Shown here piece after piece: positions 34,340 through 47,400 of a stretch of 64,000 nt of DNA (positions are counted from its first letter, which is position 1; the number at the start of each line of letters is the position of its first letter). Location of the stretch: NCBI GenBank assembly GCA_000708835.1, contig DF237105.1, positions 33,783 through 97,782 on the forward strand, in the 5' to 3' direction. Made by a program: the position numbers and the translations under genes. The notes below the pieces were generated by a model. That model did no database searches, had not been told where the DNA came from, and worked only from the letters and a program-made list of their open reading frames with translations. The stretch is from Klebsormidium nitens (Eukaryota > Streptophyta > Klebsormidiophyceae > Klebsormidiales > Klebsormidiaceae).

Positions 34340-37300
34340 TCAAGCGGACACCTTGTTCAGAAGCTCTAAGAATGCGTCTCGCTCCTTTTTCTGCTCCTGA
34401 GGAAGCGCGTCCAGCCGAACCGTTTCAAAATCACAGAGGATCACTTTCCCGTCCTTCACCAGAAAGTTGTTCAGGTTGAGGTCACCATGCAGGAGCCCAG
34501 CAGCGTGGAACCGCTCGAGCGCGCTGGTCGCCCTATCGATGATGCTGCGCGTCATTCTCACGTGCTTGAGTGGCTCCCCTGCAGATTCGAAGAGCATCTC
34601 ATCTTCCAGATCAAAAGCTTTCCCGCGAGAAGTAGGCCGACAGTAGATTGAGAGAAAGCTGTCCATGAGAGGAGTTAGAAGCAAAGGGAGGGATCGTATG
34701 TGTTGCTCATTTTGCGGAGAAATCTCTGTCACCTCTTCTTCCACACCTGATCAGCTGACAATAGGTATACAAAAGCAAAGAAGGGTAAGACGTAGACAGA
34801 CTGCAGACTTGAAACCCTGATGTCTGCGCTAATCTGCCAAAGTATTGCTTGCCCACAACCAGCAGGTCCCTCAACGGGGCAGAGAATCCACATCAGAGCT
34901 TGCATGCAGCGAGCGGGTCAATCAAAGTGACTCACCTTCGTAGGATAGCGCCAAGAAGGGGACGAGCGTGTGGGGCAGCAGGCCGCAAGACTTAAGCCTT
35001 GGGATCGTTTCACCCTGGAGCGACTGGAACTCTGCGCTCTTGTACACAAGCAGCTCCAGCTTCAGCGCTTCCGTTGCCTGAGGCCTCCTCGGCTCGAACT
35101 TCTTTACCGCAACTCGCTCGCCACCGATGCTCCCCTACGAACAGGTTATGGAGCATTTCACTCCAACCTGAGGCTGTGCTTCAGGCCTTAAGTGCATCAT
35201 CTAGCCTGCATCTCCATTTGTCAAAGGTTGAAGAGTTCTGGTTTAAGATGGGCTAGGACAGGACACTTGGAAAACTTGCGCTGCCGATTGCATAGAACCT
35301 GCGCTGCTGATTGCAGAGAACCTGCCCTTTAAAGCTTGCACCCGGCCGGCCTGACAAGGCGGGTTTGCAGAACATTCAAGGACAGAGCCTGCGCTGCTAC
35401 TCACCCAGCAGATGTTCCCGTTTCTGCCGCATGCGACGATCTTGGGGGTGAACCCAATTTCCTGGTAGGGGACCACTTTCAGTTCCACCTTCATGCCCGC
35501 CTCGTCCCCCTCCGCCTCTCTTTCCTCGGCCTTCCGCCCCCCCTCGGCGTCCCCTCCCTCTGGCCCCCGCCCCCAGTCGTCGTCCGCCCCCTCTGGCTCC
35601 TGCCCCCCCTCGGCGTCCCTCCTCTCTGCCTTTCGCCCCCACTCAGCCTCCCCCCCTCCTGCTGGCTCCTGCCCCCCCCTTTGGCTCTCGCCCCCCCATT
35701 GGCTTCCTTCCCCCCCGGCCCCTGTCCCNNNNNNNNNNNNNNNNNNNNCCCACTTCGGCCTCCTTCCCCGGCCCCTCGTCCCGCCTCCGGCCTTACCCCC
35801 GTCCTTCCTGCCCCCCTTACGTCCACTCCCTCCCTCCTCGGTCGTCCTCCCCCCGTTGGCTTTCCTCCCCTCTCGGCTCCTGGCCCCCCTCGGCATCCCC
35901 CCCCTCTGGCTCTCGCCCCCGTTCGACCTCCTCCCCTCCCGCAAATGCCTCCTGCCCCCCCTCAACCTCCTCCCCCGCATCCACTGCCTCATGTTTCCTC
36001 TTTCCCTTGGACGGAGTATTGGAGCTAGTCGCCTTCTGGTGAAAGATCTTGGGCTGCCTGCGATTGAATATTGGTAAATGGTGGTTCGATTGCAGTATGT
36101 GGCGAAGAAATTGCATGCCAGCAATCGAGCTCTGCCTCCATTCTTGTGTCTTAGAACTCAGATTGAAAGCCACAAAGGCACTACCGCAGACAGCAAACTG
36201 GAAGCTTCAAAAGCCAGAGTGGTCCGCATGCGAGCGTCCGAGTCTGGCACAGTGGAACAGTGCTTAAGCGGATGCAATTGCCTCCCGGACACGGGCCAAG
36301 CTCGCCTCACGAAGGGGTATGTCTGCGCAACAAGTACCCACTGCATGGAGAGGACAGCTCTTCAAGCACGAGGGACGGCTGCTCACCGCATTCTGCCCCT
36401 TTTTGTCGGGGGCAGGCGGACTTCGTATGGATAGCCCTTTTCGGGCGTGATCGGGACTTTCTCCCGTTTGAGGCCGCCCTTGAGATCCCTGTCCCTCCAG
36501 CAGATGTACAGGAATGTCGCCCACGCCGCGAAGGCGGTCGGGGACTGCTCGTCCTGCCAGAAGATCCGGGAGCAAAATAACGTCTTGTCCGCCACGTTGT
36601 GGTGTCTTCTGAGGAACACAGTCGCAAAGTAGGTCGTTAAGGCTCCGAAGGCTGCCTCGTCCTCTATCATGTCCCCAAACAGCTGCTGCACCGCTGCAGC
36701 CACCTTCTTGTGATCCCTTTCGTCGTTCATCAGCACCACGACTGAGTCCCCCCGCTGAAGCAGCAGCTGCCAACCCCCCTTGGCCTCCACGTCAGCGAGA
36801 ACTGCAGAGCTCGGGTCAGTGCGCTCCTGCCCTAGGAGAGGCTTCGCAGCTACCACCTCATCAGTGTCCGATGACGACCGCCCCGATCCTCCAGAAACCA
36901 GGTTCGCACGAGACCCGAGCGACTCGGCGAGCAGGTTGGCGACCTTGGCGACCGATGTCATAAGGGGGGCCTCCACGTGGCCTTCCTTGGCTGCCTCCGA
37001 CATCTCTGTAACTCCAAGATCGCGAGCTGGGATGACGAAATACTCATCATCCAGGCGCTGCACAAAAGTGCTGACTTCACCATCGAACTCAAGCCAATCG
37101 ACGACCTTTTCAGGTGTTCTTGAATGCCGGGGAACTGTTCTCGAGTGTGAGCGCCGGGGGGAGGCAGGGTCCCGTGGCGGTTGCTGAGTGGGTAGCTGCT
37201 GTGCAGCCTGCTTTGCCGTGTAGTACAGGCTGAAGGCGAGCAGTGTCCTAACCTCTTTTAGCAACTCCTCGTCATCCTGAGTAGCTTCCAACAGCCTTCT

Positions 37301-37405
37301 AGCAAGCGTTGCCTGGGAAGGGCTGCTCAGCAAACCTAGCGCCGCTTCCTTTTCCTTGTCATGTAGTCTAGTCAGACCCATGATGCGGTCTACAAGGTTA
37401 GCCAT
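34340..37405 (-). CDS. Two-part protein: helical N-terminal domain, E/G-rich linker, compact kinase domain
   Basis: Exons 37405-36387, 36057-35405, 35134-34936 and 34746-34340 join with phases 2,0,1. The first 339 residues (MANLVDRIMGLTRLHDKEKE...) are mostly helical, ending in VPITPEKGYPYEVRLPPTK. Exon 2 is a Glu/Gly/Arg repeat interrupted by a 20-N gap. The kinase follows: a glycine loop-like ACGRNGNICWGSIGGE, the ATP lysine in VAVKKF, and the catalytic loop HGDLNLNN with the metal-binding DFE in place of DFG. It resembles the small kinase-like domains at the ends of Crinkler-type proteins; that match is inference. The N-terminal lobe is short and most of the C-lobe after DFE is missing, so activity is uncertain. 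Gap size and exon 2 frame are unreliable. Confidence 0.72.
35729..35748. other. Assembly gap (20 N)
   Basis: Twenty Ns inside the C-rich (minus-strand Glu/Gly-rich) repeat of the kinase gene. Reading frames on the two sides disagree, so the true missing length is not 20. Confidence 0.95.
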
Positions 37406-38436
37406 TGCTCCTGAGGCGGATGCTCTAACGCCCTGATAATCATACCTCCACCGTTGGAGGAGGATCAGGTCAAGCCTTTACAAACTTAGCCGGAGAGCTC
37501 GACCAAGCTGCATTTCAGGGGGATTGCGTCCCCCTGAAAGCCAGGCTTCACAGGCCCATCCGATGTACCAGCTTGGGCGATGGGCGCCCAGTGCAATCTC
37601 CCTTGCCTCCAATGCATCCTCAACTTGTTACCCCAAGACGCTCCTTCCGTATCCGATCCCGAACCGAGTTGCATTGGGGTACAACTGGCCATCGAACCAA
37701 ACGTCGCCGCATCGATACACTGACCACCTGATTTGTGTTTGTAGGTGGGTTTTTCCCACCGTTTGTCTGCCCTAGAGGCGTACGCTAGTCTGCGAGTTCC
37801 AGCTGATGAGCCGCACGTGCAAGACGGTATTTTCCGAAAAAAAAAAAAAAAAAATCCGATGTACCAGCTGAGGACGCCCGGGTCGATTCACCGGCCAGGG
37901 GGTCGGGATTTCAGCAAGCCAAGGGGTGTGTGCCATGTGGCATAAAGTCTGGGCCACTCACAGGCCGCCAAGTCAGACCGCCCCCGGGCAGGCCGGCCAT
38001 ACCCAGCACTTTTTCGGTCTTCGTACTGTCGGTTCCTACCCGAAATGCATGGGACCTTCAAGAAGTTCCCCCGGGCGCTGCCGGCCCGACCTTTACCGCG
38101 CAGTTGCGGTCTGCTGGCAAACCGTTCTCAGCTTGGATGCGAGCAACCCTGCCTAGTTGCCAGCTTCCACTCTGAGCTTCCAAGACTCGGAGTTGCCAGG
38201 GAAGAAGTTGAGCAGTGGCGGCCATTGGCGGATGTCTGCAGTCATGGCGGCCCTTGGCGGAAATCAGCATGTCTTGGCGCTCCTTGCCAGCAAACCTCAG
38301 AAGTCCATGATGCCCCTGGCCACCACGTGGCTAAGCATCCTTGACATCTTGAGATGTTTCCAGAGACATCTTGGCAGAGCAACGAGTTTTGGCGCCCCTT
38401 GGCCAAGTGGCGTGGCTGGTTCTCACTTGGGCAAGC
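37406..38436. other. Divergent 5' region of the kinase gene and the primase-helicase gene
   Basis: Apart from the retroinsertion at 37558-37869, the stretch is GC-rich with short frames. 38157-38440 is open in one frame running into the first called exon of the next gene, so part of it could be 5' coding sequence. No core promoter could be fixed by eye. Confidence 0.4.
37558..37869 (+). mobile_element. SINE-like retroinsertion with poly(A) and 16-bp target-site duplication
   Basis: The 16-mer atccgatgtaccagct occurs at 37558-37573 and again at 37854-37869. Between them is a 280-base insert ending in a run of 19 A directly before the second copy, the hallmark of LINE-machinery retroposition. 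The insert contains a strong hairpin (ggtggg-ttttt-cccacc near 37745-37761) and a B-box-like GGTTCGATGGC only in the reverse sense. The parent RNA was not identified. The near-perfect tail and identical duplications suggest a young insertion between two divergent genes. Confidence 0.8.
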
Positions 38437-41400
38437 TCACAAAGCGGAGTCTCAACATCTTCAGAGGTCGCAATCTAGAGAAACAGAACTTGAAGAGAAA
38501 GAGGCGGGCCAGAGGGGACCAGGGTCTCGGCAAAGATAAGGTGAGTCTACTTCTCGTGCACGTTGAGGTCCAGGCAGCTAGGGAGATAATCTGGCGCTTG
38601 CTTTTGAGCTGTACCCCTTAGTGGCCTGGAAATCAACCTAAATGAGCCTGCTTTCATGGCGTTCAAGTCCTGGGAATCGGCGGGCGTCTGCTGAAATCAG
38701 CGGGCATACACTGAGCTCAGCGGGCGTTCTGGTCCGCTTAACAGCCGGGGGTTTAGAACGATAAATTAGTGGGGGTTTGGCTCAAGTCAGCGGGCGTGCT
38801 GGTCTGCTGAACAGCGGGGGACCTGGAATGCTATTCCAGCGGGGTTCCGCTGATCTTAGCGGGCGTTCTGGTTTTGCTGATATTGGCAGGAGTCCGCGGT
38901 AATCGACACCCCTCTGTTGCAAAACTTGTGCCTAGGGTTGATTTCAGCTTTTGCCTCCTGCGGCTTTAAAAAAATTCAAGGAGGGGGCTGATCTGCATGC
39001 ATGCGTTTGGAGTTTCAAATTAGACCCAAAGAAGGGAGCTTTTTGCTGGGGGACCAATTGAGAGGCCAGTGTTTCAGGGTCAAGGTCAGGGCTCTTTTGC
39101 AGCCCGCAGTGGAAGTTTCTTGCCGGGTGTGGACTTGGTGGGTCTTGTTTGCGAAAAACGCTGATTGCATGGCTGCAAGGCGTTGAAAACGTGTTGCGAG
39201 GCACTGACGCAACGTTCCATGCATTGACTTGGCAGACCATGATTTTGTTTGAGGCTTCGAGCGTGATTGACCAGCCCAAGGTCACCTGAAGAGAAGTCAA
39301 CCAAGCAAACGGCAGAGTGGCGGAGAGCGGCGACTCACCATACGCCAAGATGCAAGTGAGTGGGGGCTTTGGTTGCTACAACCAAGTCAGTCAGTAGGCA
39401 CGCTTCAAAAAGCTGATTGTATGCACAACATTTGATTGCGCCCCTCATCCGCCGTGGCCGCCGCTTTGCTCCCTCTGTGGTTGTAGAAGTGATTCAGTCA
39501 ATCTGCACGTTTAAGAAAAGGCTTTTGTCCAAGACCGAATGGGCATTTTGACTACGTCTCCGGCTGTGGGCAAACCTTCACTCAGTCTGCACGTTTTCTG
39601 AGGGGGGTTCTCTGACATGCGCGTTCTGGTGGGGCAGAAAGTTCCAGAATCCAGGCAGGCGCGTCCTGATCGGGCTGCGCCACTGGAGTTCCTCAACAGA
39701 TCGAGGGTTGGACAGCACGTGAATGAGAGTTTTTATAGTCGTCGTCAGGACCCACTGTAGTTGACAGAATCCGTCAAGTCAGTCAGTTTGCTCGTTTCAA
39801 AAGAGCTCAATGTCTAGATGATTCATGCATTTTGACTGCGTTTCTAGTCGTGTCCCTGTTTCTGCGCTTGTTGTGATTGATCGCAAGAAGGCAGTCAATT
39901 TGCACTGCCTTCAAAGTTCAGACGTTTAGTACCCTGGTGCCTTTTGACTGCACCCCAAGTCGCGCCCGGGCCCGCGCTCCAATGTACAGTTGATTGAGAG
40001 ACGTGTCCCGCTGTTTGGACGGAAAGAACTCATTTCATGCCTTCTCTGTGCTGCAGGCGCCAGGAAGTTTGGACGGCCTTGCATATTCGGTTGCGCATGC
40101 TGAGGTGCAACCGGACTTGCCTGCATTTAACGTGGGCATCGAGAGGCCGCTGGTTCAGGTGAAGAGCTGCCCTGTTAAAGCGCAAAAATGAGTCCAAAGT
40201 TACCCTTGTCATGGATGGTTGTAAACTGCGCCACTTGTGATTGATTGCAAGAAGGCAGTCATTTTGCACTGCCCTTGAAGCTCATATGTATAGTACTGTG
40301 GTGCCTTTTGACTGCGTCTTGGCCGTGCCCCCGACTCTGCGCTTTGTGTGATTGACCGCAAGAAGGCAGTCAATTTGCACTGCCCTTGAAGCTCAGATGT
40401 ATAGTACTTTGGTGCATTTTGACTGCGTCCCAAGTCGCGCCGTCCCTGCGCTCCAATGTACAGTTGATTGAGAGTACGCATTGAAAGAAGGCAGTCAAAT
40501 TGCACTTTTTGGAAAAGCTGATTGTCTAGTATGACCGTGCATTTTGACTACGTCTCTCAGCCGGGGGCAATCCTGCGCGCCTCTGTTGTTGAGAGAACCG
40601 AGTCAGTTAATCTGCACGTTTTGGAAAAGCTGATTGTCTAGTTTGACAGTGCATTTTGACTGCATCTCTCAGCCGTCGGCCCACCTGTGTGCCTCTGCGT
40701 TGGATAGAAACGAAGGCAGTCAATTTGCACGTTGATGAAAAGCTGTGTGTAAAGACTCACTGTGCATTTTGACTGCGCCCCCCAGCCTTTTCCTGCCTCT
40801 GCTTCTGCCGCACATGGGTGATTGAAAGGTTCAGTCAGAATGCATCATTCTACAAGCTCAGATGTAAAGATTGCTGGTGCATTTTGACTGTGCTTCTCAG
40901 CCAATCCCTGTCTGTTGTGGATTGAAGAGGGCCGTGGGGGTTCCTGATGTATTGCTGCACTTTCCTGCAGGATGCTCTTCTTTCCAATGCATCTCGCAGC
41001 GATGCTCTTCCGACGTCTGCAATCAGAGCTTTTGTGGCGAGCGCGTTGCGAAGCTTCCTCACGAAGTCAAAGAGGGGCCACCGCATCTTCCGGAAGGTGG
41101 CGGGGCTCGTGTGCCGGCGTGCCAAGAAGGAGCTCGGGCTCGTCGGCCTTCTCTGGACAAAGGCGGCTTGGGTTGGGGGCCTGCGTGCAGCTATGGCAGG
41201 TCTGGAGGGTCTGGCGAGCACTCCAGATGCGGGCCTGCAAGACGGCTTCGGGAAGGTTCTGACGTCGATCAAGCAGGCCCACCTGGAGGGGCTGCAGCAA
41301 CCAGCGAGCGCCTCCCATGGAGCGCGCAGGACTACCGCGAGCCCAGCGCCAGCGAGCCCAGCTGCCACGAATGAGGCCCGACCCCCAGCTGGTGGCGCGT

Positions 41401-44400
41401 CTAGGAAAGCGAGGAGAGCGAAGGAGGAGCTGGCCAGCTACCTCTTAGGGGACAAAGGTATTAGTGACACATTGATCAGGCCAACTTTGATCGAAGCACC
41501 TGATTGGCCCTTTGCGAGAGTCAGCCGTAAGCTTTGTCTGGGGCACTTTGGCTTACGCCCGAGACTTTTTGGCACGTTGTAATCGATAGCAGACACGAGT
41601 CAAAACGAGTCAAAATGCACGCTTTTGGAGGTATGATGTGTAGTCGATTGGTGCAAATCGACCATGCCATGATGCCCGAGGCTTTCTGGCACGTGGATAG
41701 CAGACACCATTTAAAATGCACGGGCTTTGAAGCTTTGATGTATACTCAATTGGTGCAAATCGACTGACGACCCCACCGCGCGAGGGTCCAGAGATAACGA
41801 GTCAAAATGCACGCTTTTGGAGGTCTGATGTATAGTCAAGTGGTGCGAATTGACTGCCGACTGTACCCAAGACTTTTTGGCACGTTGTAGTTGATAGCAG
41901 ACTTGAGTCAAAATGCACGGACCTTAAAGCTTCGATGTATAGTCAATTGGTGCAGATTGACTGCCGACCATGCCTGAGACTTTTTCGCACGTTGTAGTTA
42001 ATAGCAAAAGGGCTCTCGAGTCTGCAACGGTAAAGATTCCCAGAGCTCCTGTACGAGTCAACCAGGACTTCACCTGTTGTCGTTTTTGACCCCAACTCTT
42101 TGCTTTACCTTCAGTTCCACACAGTCTCCTGTGCGGGGAATGCAGCGCCCCCGCGACCTTTGCGATGCGCGGGGTCAAGGATGGGGGCAGCCTCAAGTAC
42201 TTCTGTGGCATGCATCGCGAGCTCACGGGCTGCTTCAAGATTGACAGCACCCGGGGAGGTGAGCCCTGTGCGACAGCCGTTGGGCCGGCGGGCATAACTA
42301 GACCTTTGCATCTTATCATTGGGTCGCAATAGTTTTGCCACCAACTATGTGAGAACACAAAGTCTGTGGGCATTGTCCGCCGTTGTCCATAAGCAAGCAT
42401 GCATCCTGCATGTGAGCGCTCATCACAAAATCATGTGCCCTTTCCCAGAGTGGGCACGTACCTGTGAAGTGCACAAGTTGGAGGCGGAGCTTGTGCGGGC
42501 GCTTGATGAGGAATCACAGCTTAAGGGCAATCGTGGTGAGGGTTTGTGGGCCTCCTGTGCCGTAGGAAAGTTTGCCTCTTGCTTTGACGATCTGCCAGAC
42601 TCTCTCTTCGCAGCCTCCCATTGACCCTCGGAATGCTTGTAAAGCTCGAATCTTTGTCGAACTTCTTGCTGAATCTGCTTGTGAATCCTCCAGGTGTCAT
42701 GCAAGATCCAATGACCATTTCTTTTCACCACAGGTTGCAAAGGATGGGACCAGAGCGATTACAGGTGGGATCCAGCGCCCAAAAGCAGAGCCCTGATAGG
42801 TGAGTCATTCTCTGGACTCAAGTGTGGTCTCCACTGTTTTCCATCCGTGGCAGACTTGATTGGATACTGACCCAGCGTGTATAAATGCCAGAAACAATAA
42901 GTAAAAGTTTGCTAGCCTGCTCTCATTTCATGGTCGTGTAGGTGGACAAGTGGACCTCCGGGCTTATGGCTGGTGAAAATCATTTGTCCACTCGCCCTTT
43001 TTGCAGAAAGCTCTTGATTATCGGCGAAATCGAGAGCAATCCGGGATTTCCAGCGAGCGATGGGGACCGTTCTCCAGCATCAGGAGGGGACCCGCCAACG
43101 CCTGGTCTCGGCGTGGCCGGAGTGGTCGCTCAGCCGCCTCTTCACGATGTGAGCAAGCACCCCTCCGGGCCCAGTGTCCTTCAGCTTGATTGTTGTCGAT
43201 GGCTTGGGGCCAAGACAATCTGCACTGAATTGAAGGAGCGAGTGTTCATGAGAACCTGTGGTGCAGATTGACGGCACCCACTGGATATTTTCGATGAATC
43301 AGCCCCCAGACAATTTGCACTGGCTTGAAGAAGTGACTGGTTAGGACCCGGGGTGCACTTTGACGGCAGCAGTCGTGTAGTGATTCGGGATAAGGGCCTA
43401 GACAATCTGCACAAGCTTGAAGAAGTGACTGTATAGAACCCAAGGTGCCGATTGTCAGCCCCGAAGCTGGTCAGCTCGTGGGCCTGGATCACATCATCCC
43501 ACTTACGGGATAAGGGCTTGTGTATAGGTGTCCGCAGAGGCAGAACCGCCGAGAAGGAGGAGGAGACTCGTCAAGGTCTCTGAGCTTAGGAGCGAAGCCC
43601 CTGCAGGCCTTCGCACAAGCAGCGCGCCTGAACCCATTTTGGGCGCCCCAACTCAGTGAGCACCTATGCTGGGATCCATTCACGACATGCATTGTGCATG
43701 AAGTTGCCGCATCAATCTCTAGGAGCTTGAGATCGTCACAGTGGGACTCTTTAAGGGATCGATTGCACGTGCAAAGAGTCCTAAGTCTGTATGACGGACC
43801 CTCTAATTCTGCAGACTCTTTTCGCTGTTGCAGCGATGAAGCTGAGGCCAGACAGCAGGAGCTGCTGGGAAGGCAAAGCCCAGGACCCACAACGCCCGAC
43901 CAGGTAAGCCTATGGACCTCTTTTCCATAGAAGACCGGTTCTACTGCACTCTCTGCTAAGATCACTAGGCGTTCTGGTCTTCACTTGCATGGGTGTGCGC
44001 ACAAGACAGGCCCTGGCACGACCATGGAGGCTTCACGAGGGGCACACTTCTACCAGACTCCGAAGTCGGCCAGTTGAAGTGGGCTGCGAGCCTAGCCTAC
44101 CTCACACATGGCTCCTGAACGCCGCGGTTGCTGATGCTCGCTCAAAGCTCACCACTGAATATGCAATCTCTTGGCCTCTCAGGCGCGGGGCGAGGAGAGC
44201 GCGCAAGCAAGGACGCCGACCCCGGGAGACCTGCAGACTGGCCGGCCAGCGTCAAAGCAGCGGCGGTAAGCTCTCTGACTATTTTGGGCACTCGTTTCTG
44301 TCACAAAAAAAGGACTCTTGTGCTTTCAGGAGCCGTCGGTTGCGCTGGCTTTGGAAGTACGAGCGGCAAGGCCCCCTTGGGGAAGCGATCTGTCTCTCCC

Positions 44401-47400
44401 GGAACTACTCCTGAGCATAGGCCTGAGCATAGGGCTTTGTGAAGGTCTGGCTGATTTTTACTTTTCTGCGACCGCTCAGAGCTTCTAGAGACAAACATTT
44501 GGGCACCCTTCGCTTGCACGAAATCTCTAGAATTTTGACACTGATTTGGCTTGGGGTCAAAAGCGCCCCTAGCTGAAGGGGCTTGGTTGCAAACTTCGTG
44601 CTATGGCTTCTCAAAAGTCCGGCTGGTGTTCATTTTTGTGCGACCTCTTAGAGCTTTTAGAGACGACCATGTGGACAAACGTATCTTGAAATGTTGTACA
44701 GTTCTGATGTAGAAGCGGCCGCAGGATTTTTACCTTGGTCGCGGTGGTAAATACAGCCTCTAGCTGAAGAGGTCTGGTTGCGAACTCGCCCTTGGGCTTT
44801 GCGAAAACTTGTGTGGCTGGTCTTCGTTTTTGTGCAACCGCTTAATGATCTCGAAGGTGAACATAAGGCACTCTTTGCTTGCCCCCGCTGATATGCGCTT
44901 TCTTCTTGCGCATTTTCAGCAGAAAGGCAAGGGCGAACCCTGTCCCCATGGACGAGGCGGCTCGGGATGCCGGTCGAGCGGCTGTGGCAGCGCATCTCCA
45001 AGCTGTGGGGGCGTTGAGGCCCTCAAGAACACAGCGTGAGGGGCAAGCCGTTCATCAAACGGAGCTGGGTGATTTCGAAGGCCCGTCTTGTGCTTCCCCC
45101 CCGGTAAGTTGCCATGAAGAATACTCTCATCTGCAGCGGCCGGAGTAGACTTTTTTGTGTCCCCATTGATTGCTGCTATTGACGTTGCTTGATAAGCATG
45201 TGCGACTTTTGACTTCAACCTCAATGCTCCACCAGACCTTGGCTGCTTTTGGGGGCGCGGTTGGGTTGGTGTTGGGTAGACCTGCTTTGGGCACCTAGTT
45301 TCGGGGCCGTAGTCAAGCTGATTAGGGGGTGCAGGCAGGCTGTTTTGGGGGGCGCGGTTAGGTCGGTTTCAGGTCTGCTGCACATGGGCCTGGTTTTCGG
45401 GGCTGCCGCTCAAGTTGGTCTTGGGGACCACGTTGGTCAGGCTGGTTTTGTGCCACAATCAGGCTGGTTTCGGGTCTGCTCTGCCCTTGGTTTGGCTGGT
45501 TTCGGAGCTGGTTTTGGGGCAAACTGTTTTTGGGGGCGTGGTCAGGCTGCTTAGTTTTGCCGTGGTCAGGCTGGTTCCGCGTTTTGTTGGTTTGCTTGGG
45601 GCTGGTTTGGGCTTATTTGGGGCCGTACTCAAGCTGATTTGGAGATGCAGTTAGGCTTGTCTTTATGTTGGCAAGCAGCCCGGTGTAGTTAGAGCGCTTT
45701 CTTCTGAAGCTGAGTTCCAAGTGCTGTCAAACATGCGGCCTTGCTGGCAACAGGAGCGTTGTAGGGTTGCAAGCCTCATTGCTGCATGGCTTGCTTTTCT
45801 CTCAAACGTGTAAGTCAATCCTCTCTGATGATTGGCTTTCTTGGCGCAGGGGCTGGTGACTGACGCTCCCATCCAGAACGTTGGGTCCTTGGTCGACCGT
45901 CTGAAGGCCAAGCGGGATGCTGAAGAGGCGGCTGCGCGAGAGGAGCGGCTCAAACGCTATGGGCGTACGCGACCCCTCGGGGCTACACGTGGGATGGGAG
46001 ATGCCTCGGCCCACACCATGGACCAGGATCCGAGCCCCCCTTCCCCTCCACGCTCTTCCGTCCTCCGGTCCCAAAATGAAGTCCCCGGCCCGAGCGCAGC
46101 GCAGCCCCCCACAGCAGCCCCCTCTCTACAGGTTGTGGAAGACGAACGGGCTCTGCCGTCGCCGCTGGCCGACCAGCCCCCTGTAGTTGATTCGGGTTTG
46201 CCTCCCTCCCTGTCGCAACCCCATGATGACCCCCCCCTCCCCCGCNNNNNNNNNNNNNNNNNNNNATCGACATAGCCCCGCTCCCTGACGAAAACCCACG
46301 GCCCGAGGTCCCCGGTCAGCTCCCTTCAGTGAATCCTTCCCCTTCCCACGCCCACCAAGAGCAGGCGCATGCGCCCGACCCGCCAAATCAGCCCCCGCCA
46401 ATGGAGACAAGTCGGCCCACTGCAGCGGAGCCGTCCGCAGAGACGTCGTCTGCGCTTCCGCCCACCGAGCCGCTCACGCAGCTGCTTGGGGATCCCCCTC
46501 AGGCTGCGTCGGTCGAAGACAGCGGGCCCGGCTGGTTGCGAAAACTTGTGTTGGCGCTCCGGCAGCAGCGAGCAAAGGGCCATGCGATCGTCGTGGCTCA
46601 GGACGTAAACGGGGAAGGGGCAAAGCGCTGGGGCAGTTTCAAGGACGTCGCAGCCCTGGCGGCGTTTCGAAGGTCGCTTGGGGGACCGGCTCACCTGTAC
46701 GAAGTCATTCAGGACGACGCCTGCTGGCGCGTCTACTTTGACCTGGACTTCTCGGTCGCCACCAAGGATTCCAACGACTTTGAGCGGCGCCTGGCAGCAT
46801 TTCACTCCGTCCGAGACCGGTTCCTGACCTCGGTGCTCAATGTCCCCGAGAGTGCGCTCCGATATCAAGCGTGCGAGGCGCACGGGCCGGCGCGGCCCCC
46901 GAAGCAGGGCTTTAAGTTCAGCGTGCACGAGGTGCCGGAGGGGTTTCACCTGAGGGGATCGGACGCCAGGAGGGCGTTCGGGAAGGCCCTTGGGTCCTTC
47001 TTGGAGAATCCCCCAGACGATCTGAAAGCGAGTGTCGAGCTCATGCGGAAAGAGGGCGGGTCCGACTATCTGTGGGACGGATCAGTCTACGGGCGGCGCC
47101 GCTGCTTCCGGCTGCTAAGGTCGTCCAAGTTTGGGGATAATTTCCGTCCCCTCGTCCCATCGGAGGGCAGCTCCGAGGCGATCGTGGACCACCTGGTCTG
47201 CCTATACTCAGAAGCGGAAGTGGCTGGTTCCACCGAGGTCAGAGCCGCCCTCCTCGGGGAGTGGGCGATCGCGAGGCTCGCCCCCGCTGCCCGGCCCCGC
47301 GTGGGGTCCTTCCGACAGAGGGCGCTCACCCTCGAAGAGACGAGGACCTCACAGGGCCCCGGCGCCGAGGACCTTTCGGAGCAGGAGCGGGCCATTCTCC

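Noticed and set aside
43007-43148. A 2A-like ribosome-skipping peptide (LLIIGEIESNPGF)
   Set aside because: The stretch recalls the DxExNPGP motif seen in non-LTR elements, but the first Asp is Glu and the essential final Pro is Phe. Without NPG/P no skipping is expected, and no retrotransposon ORF lies next to it.
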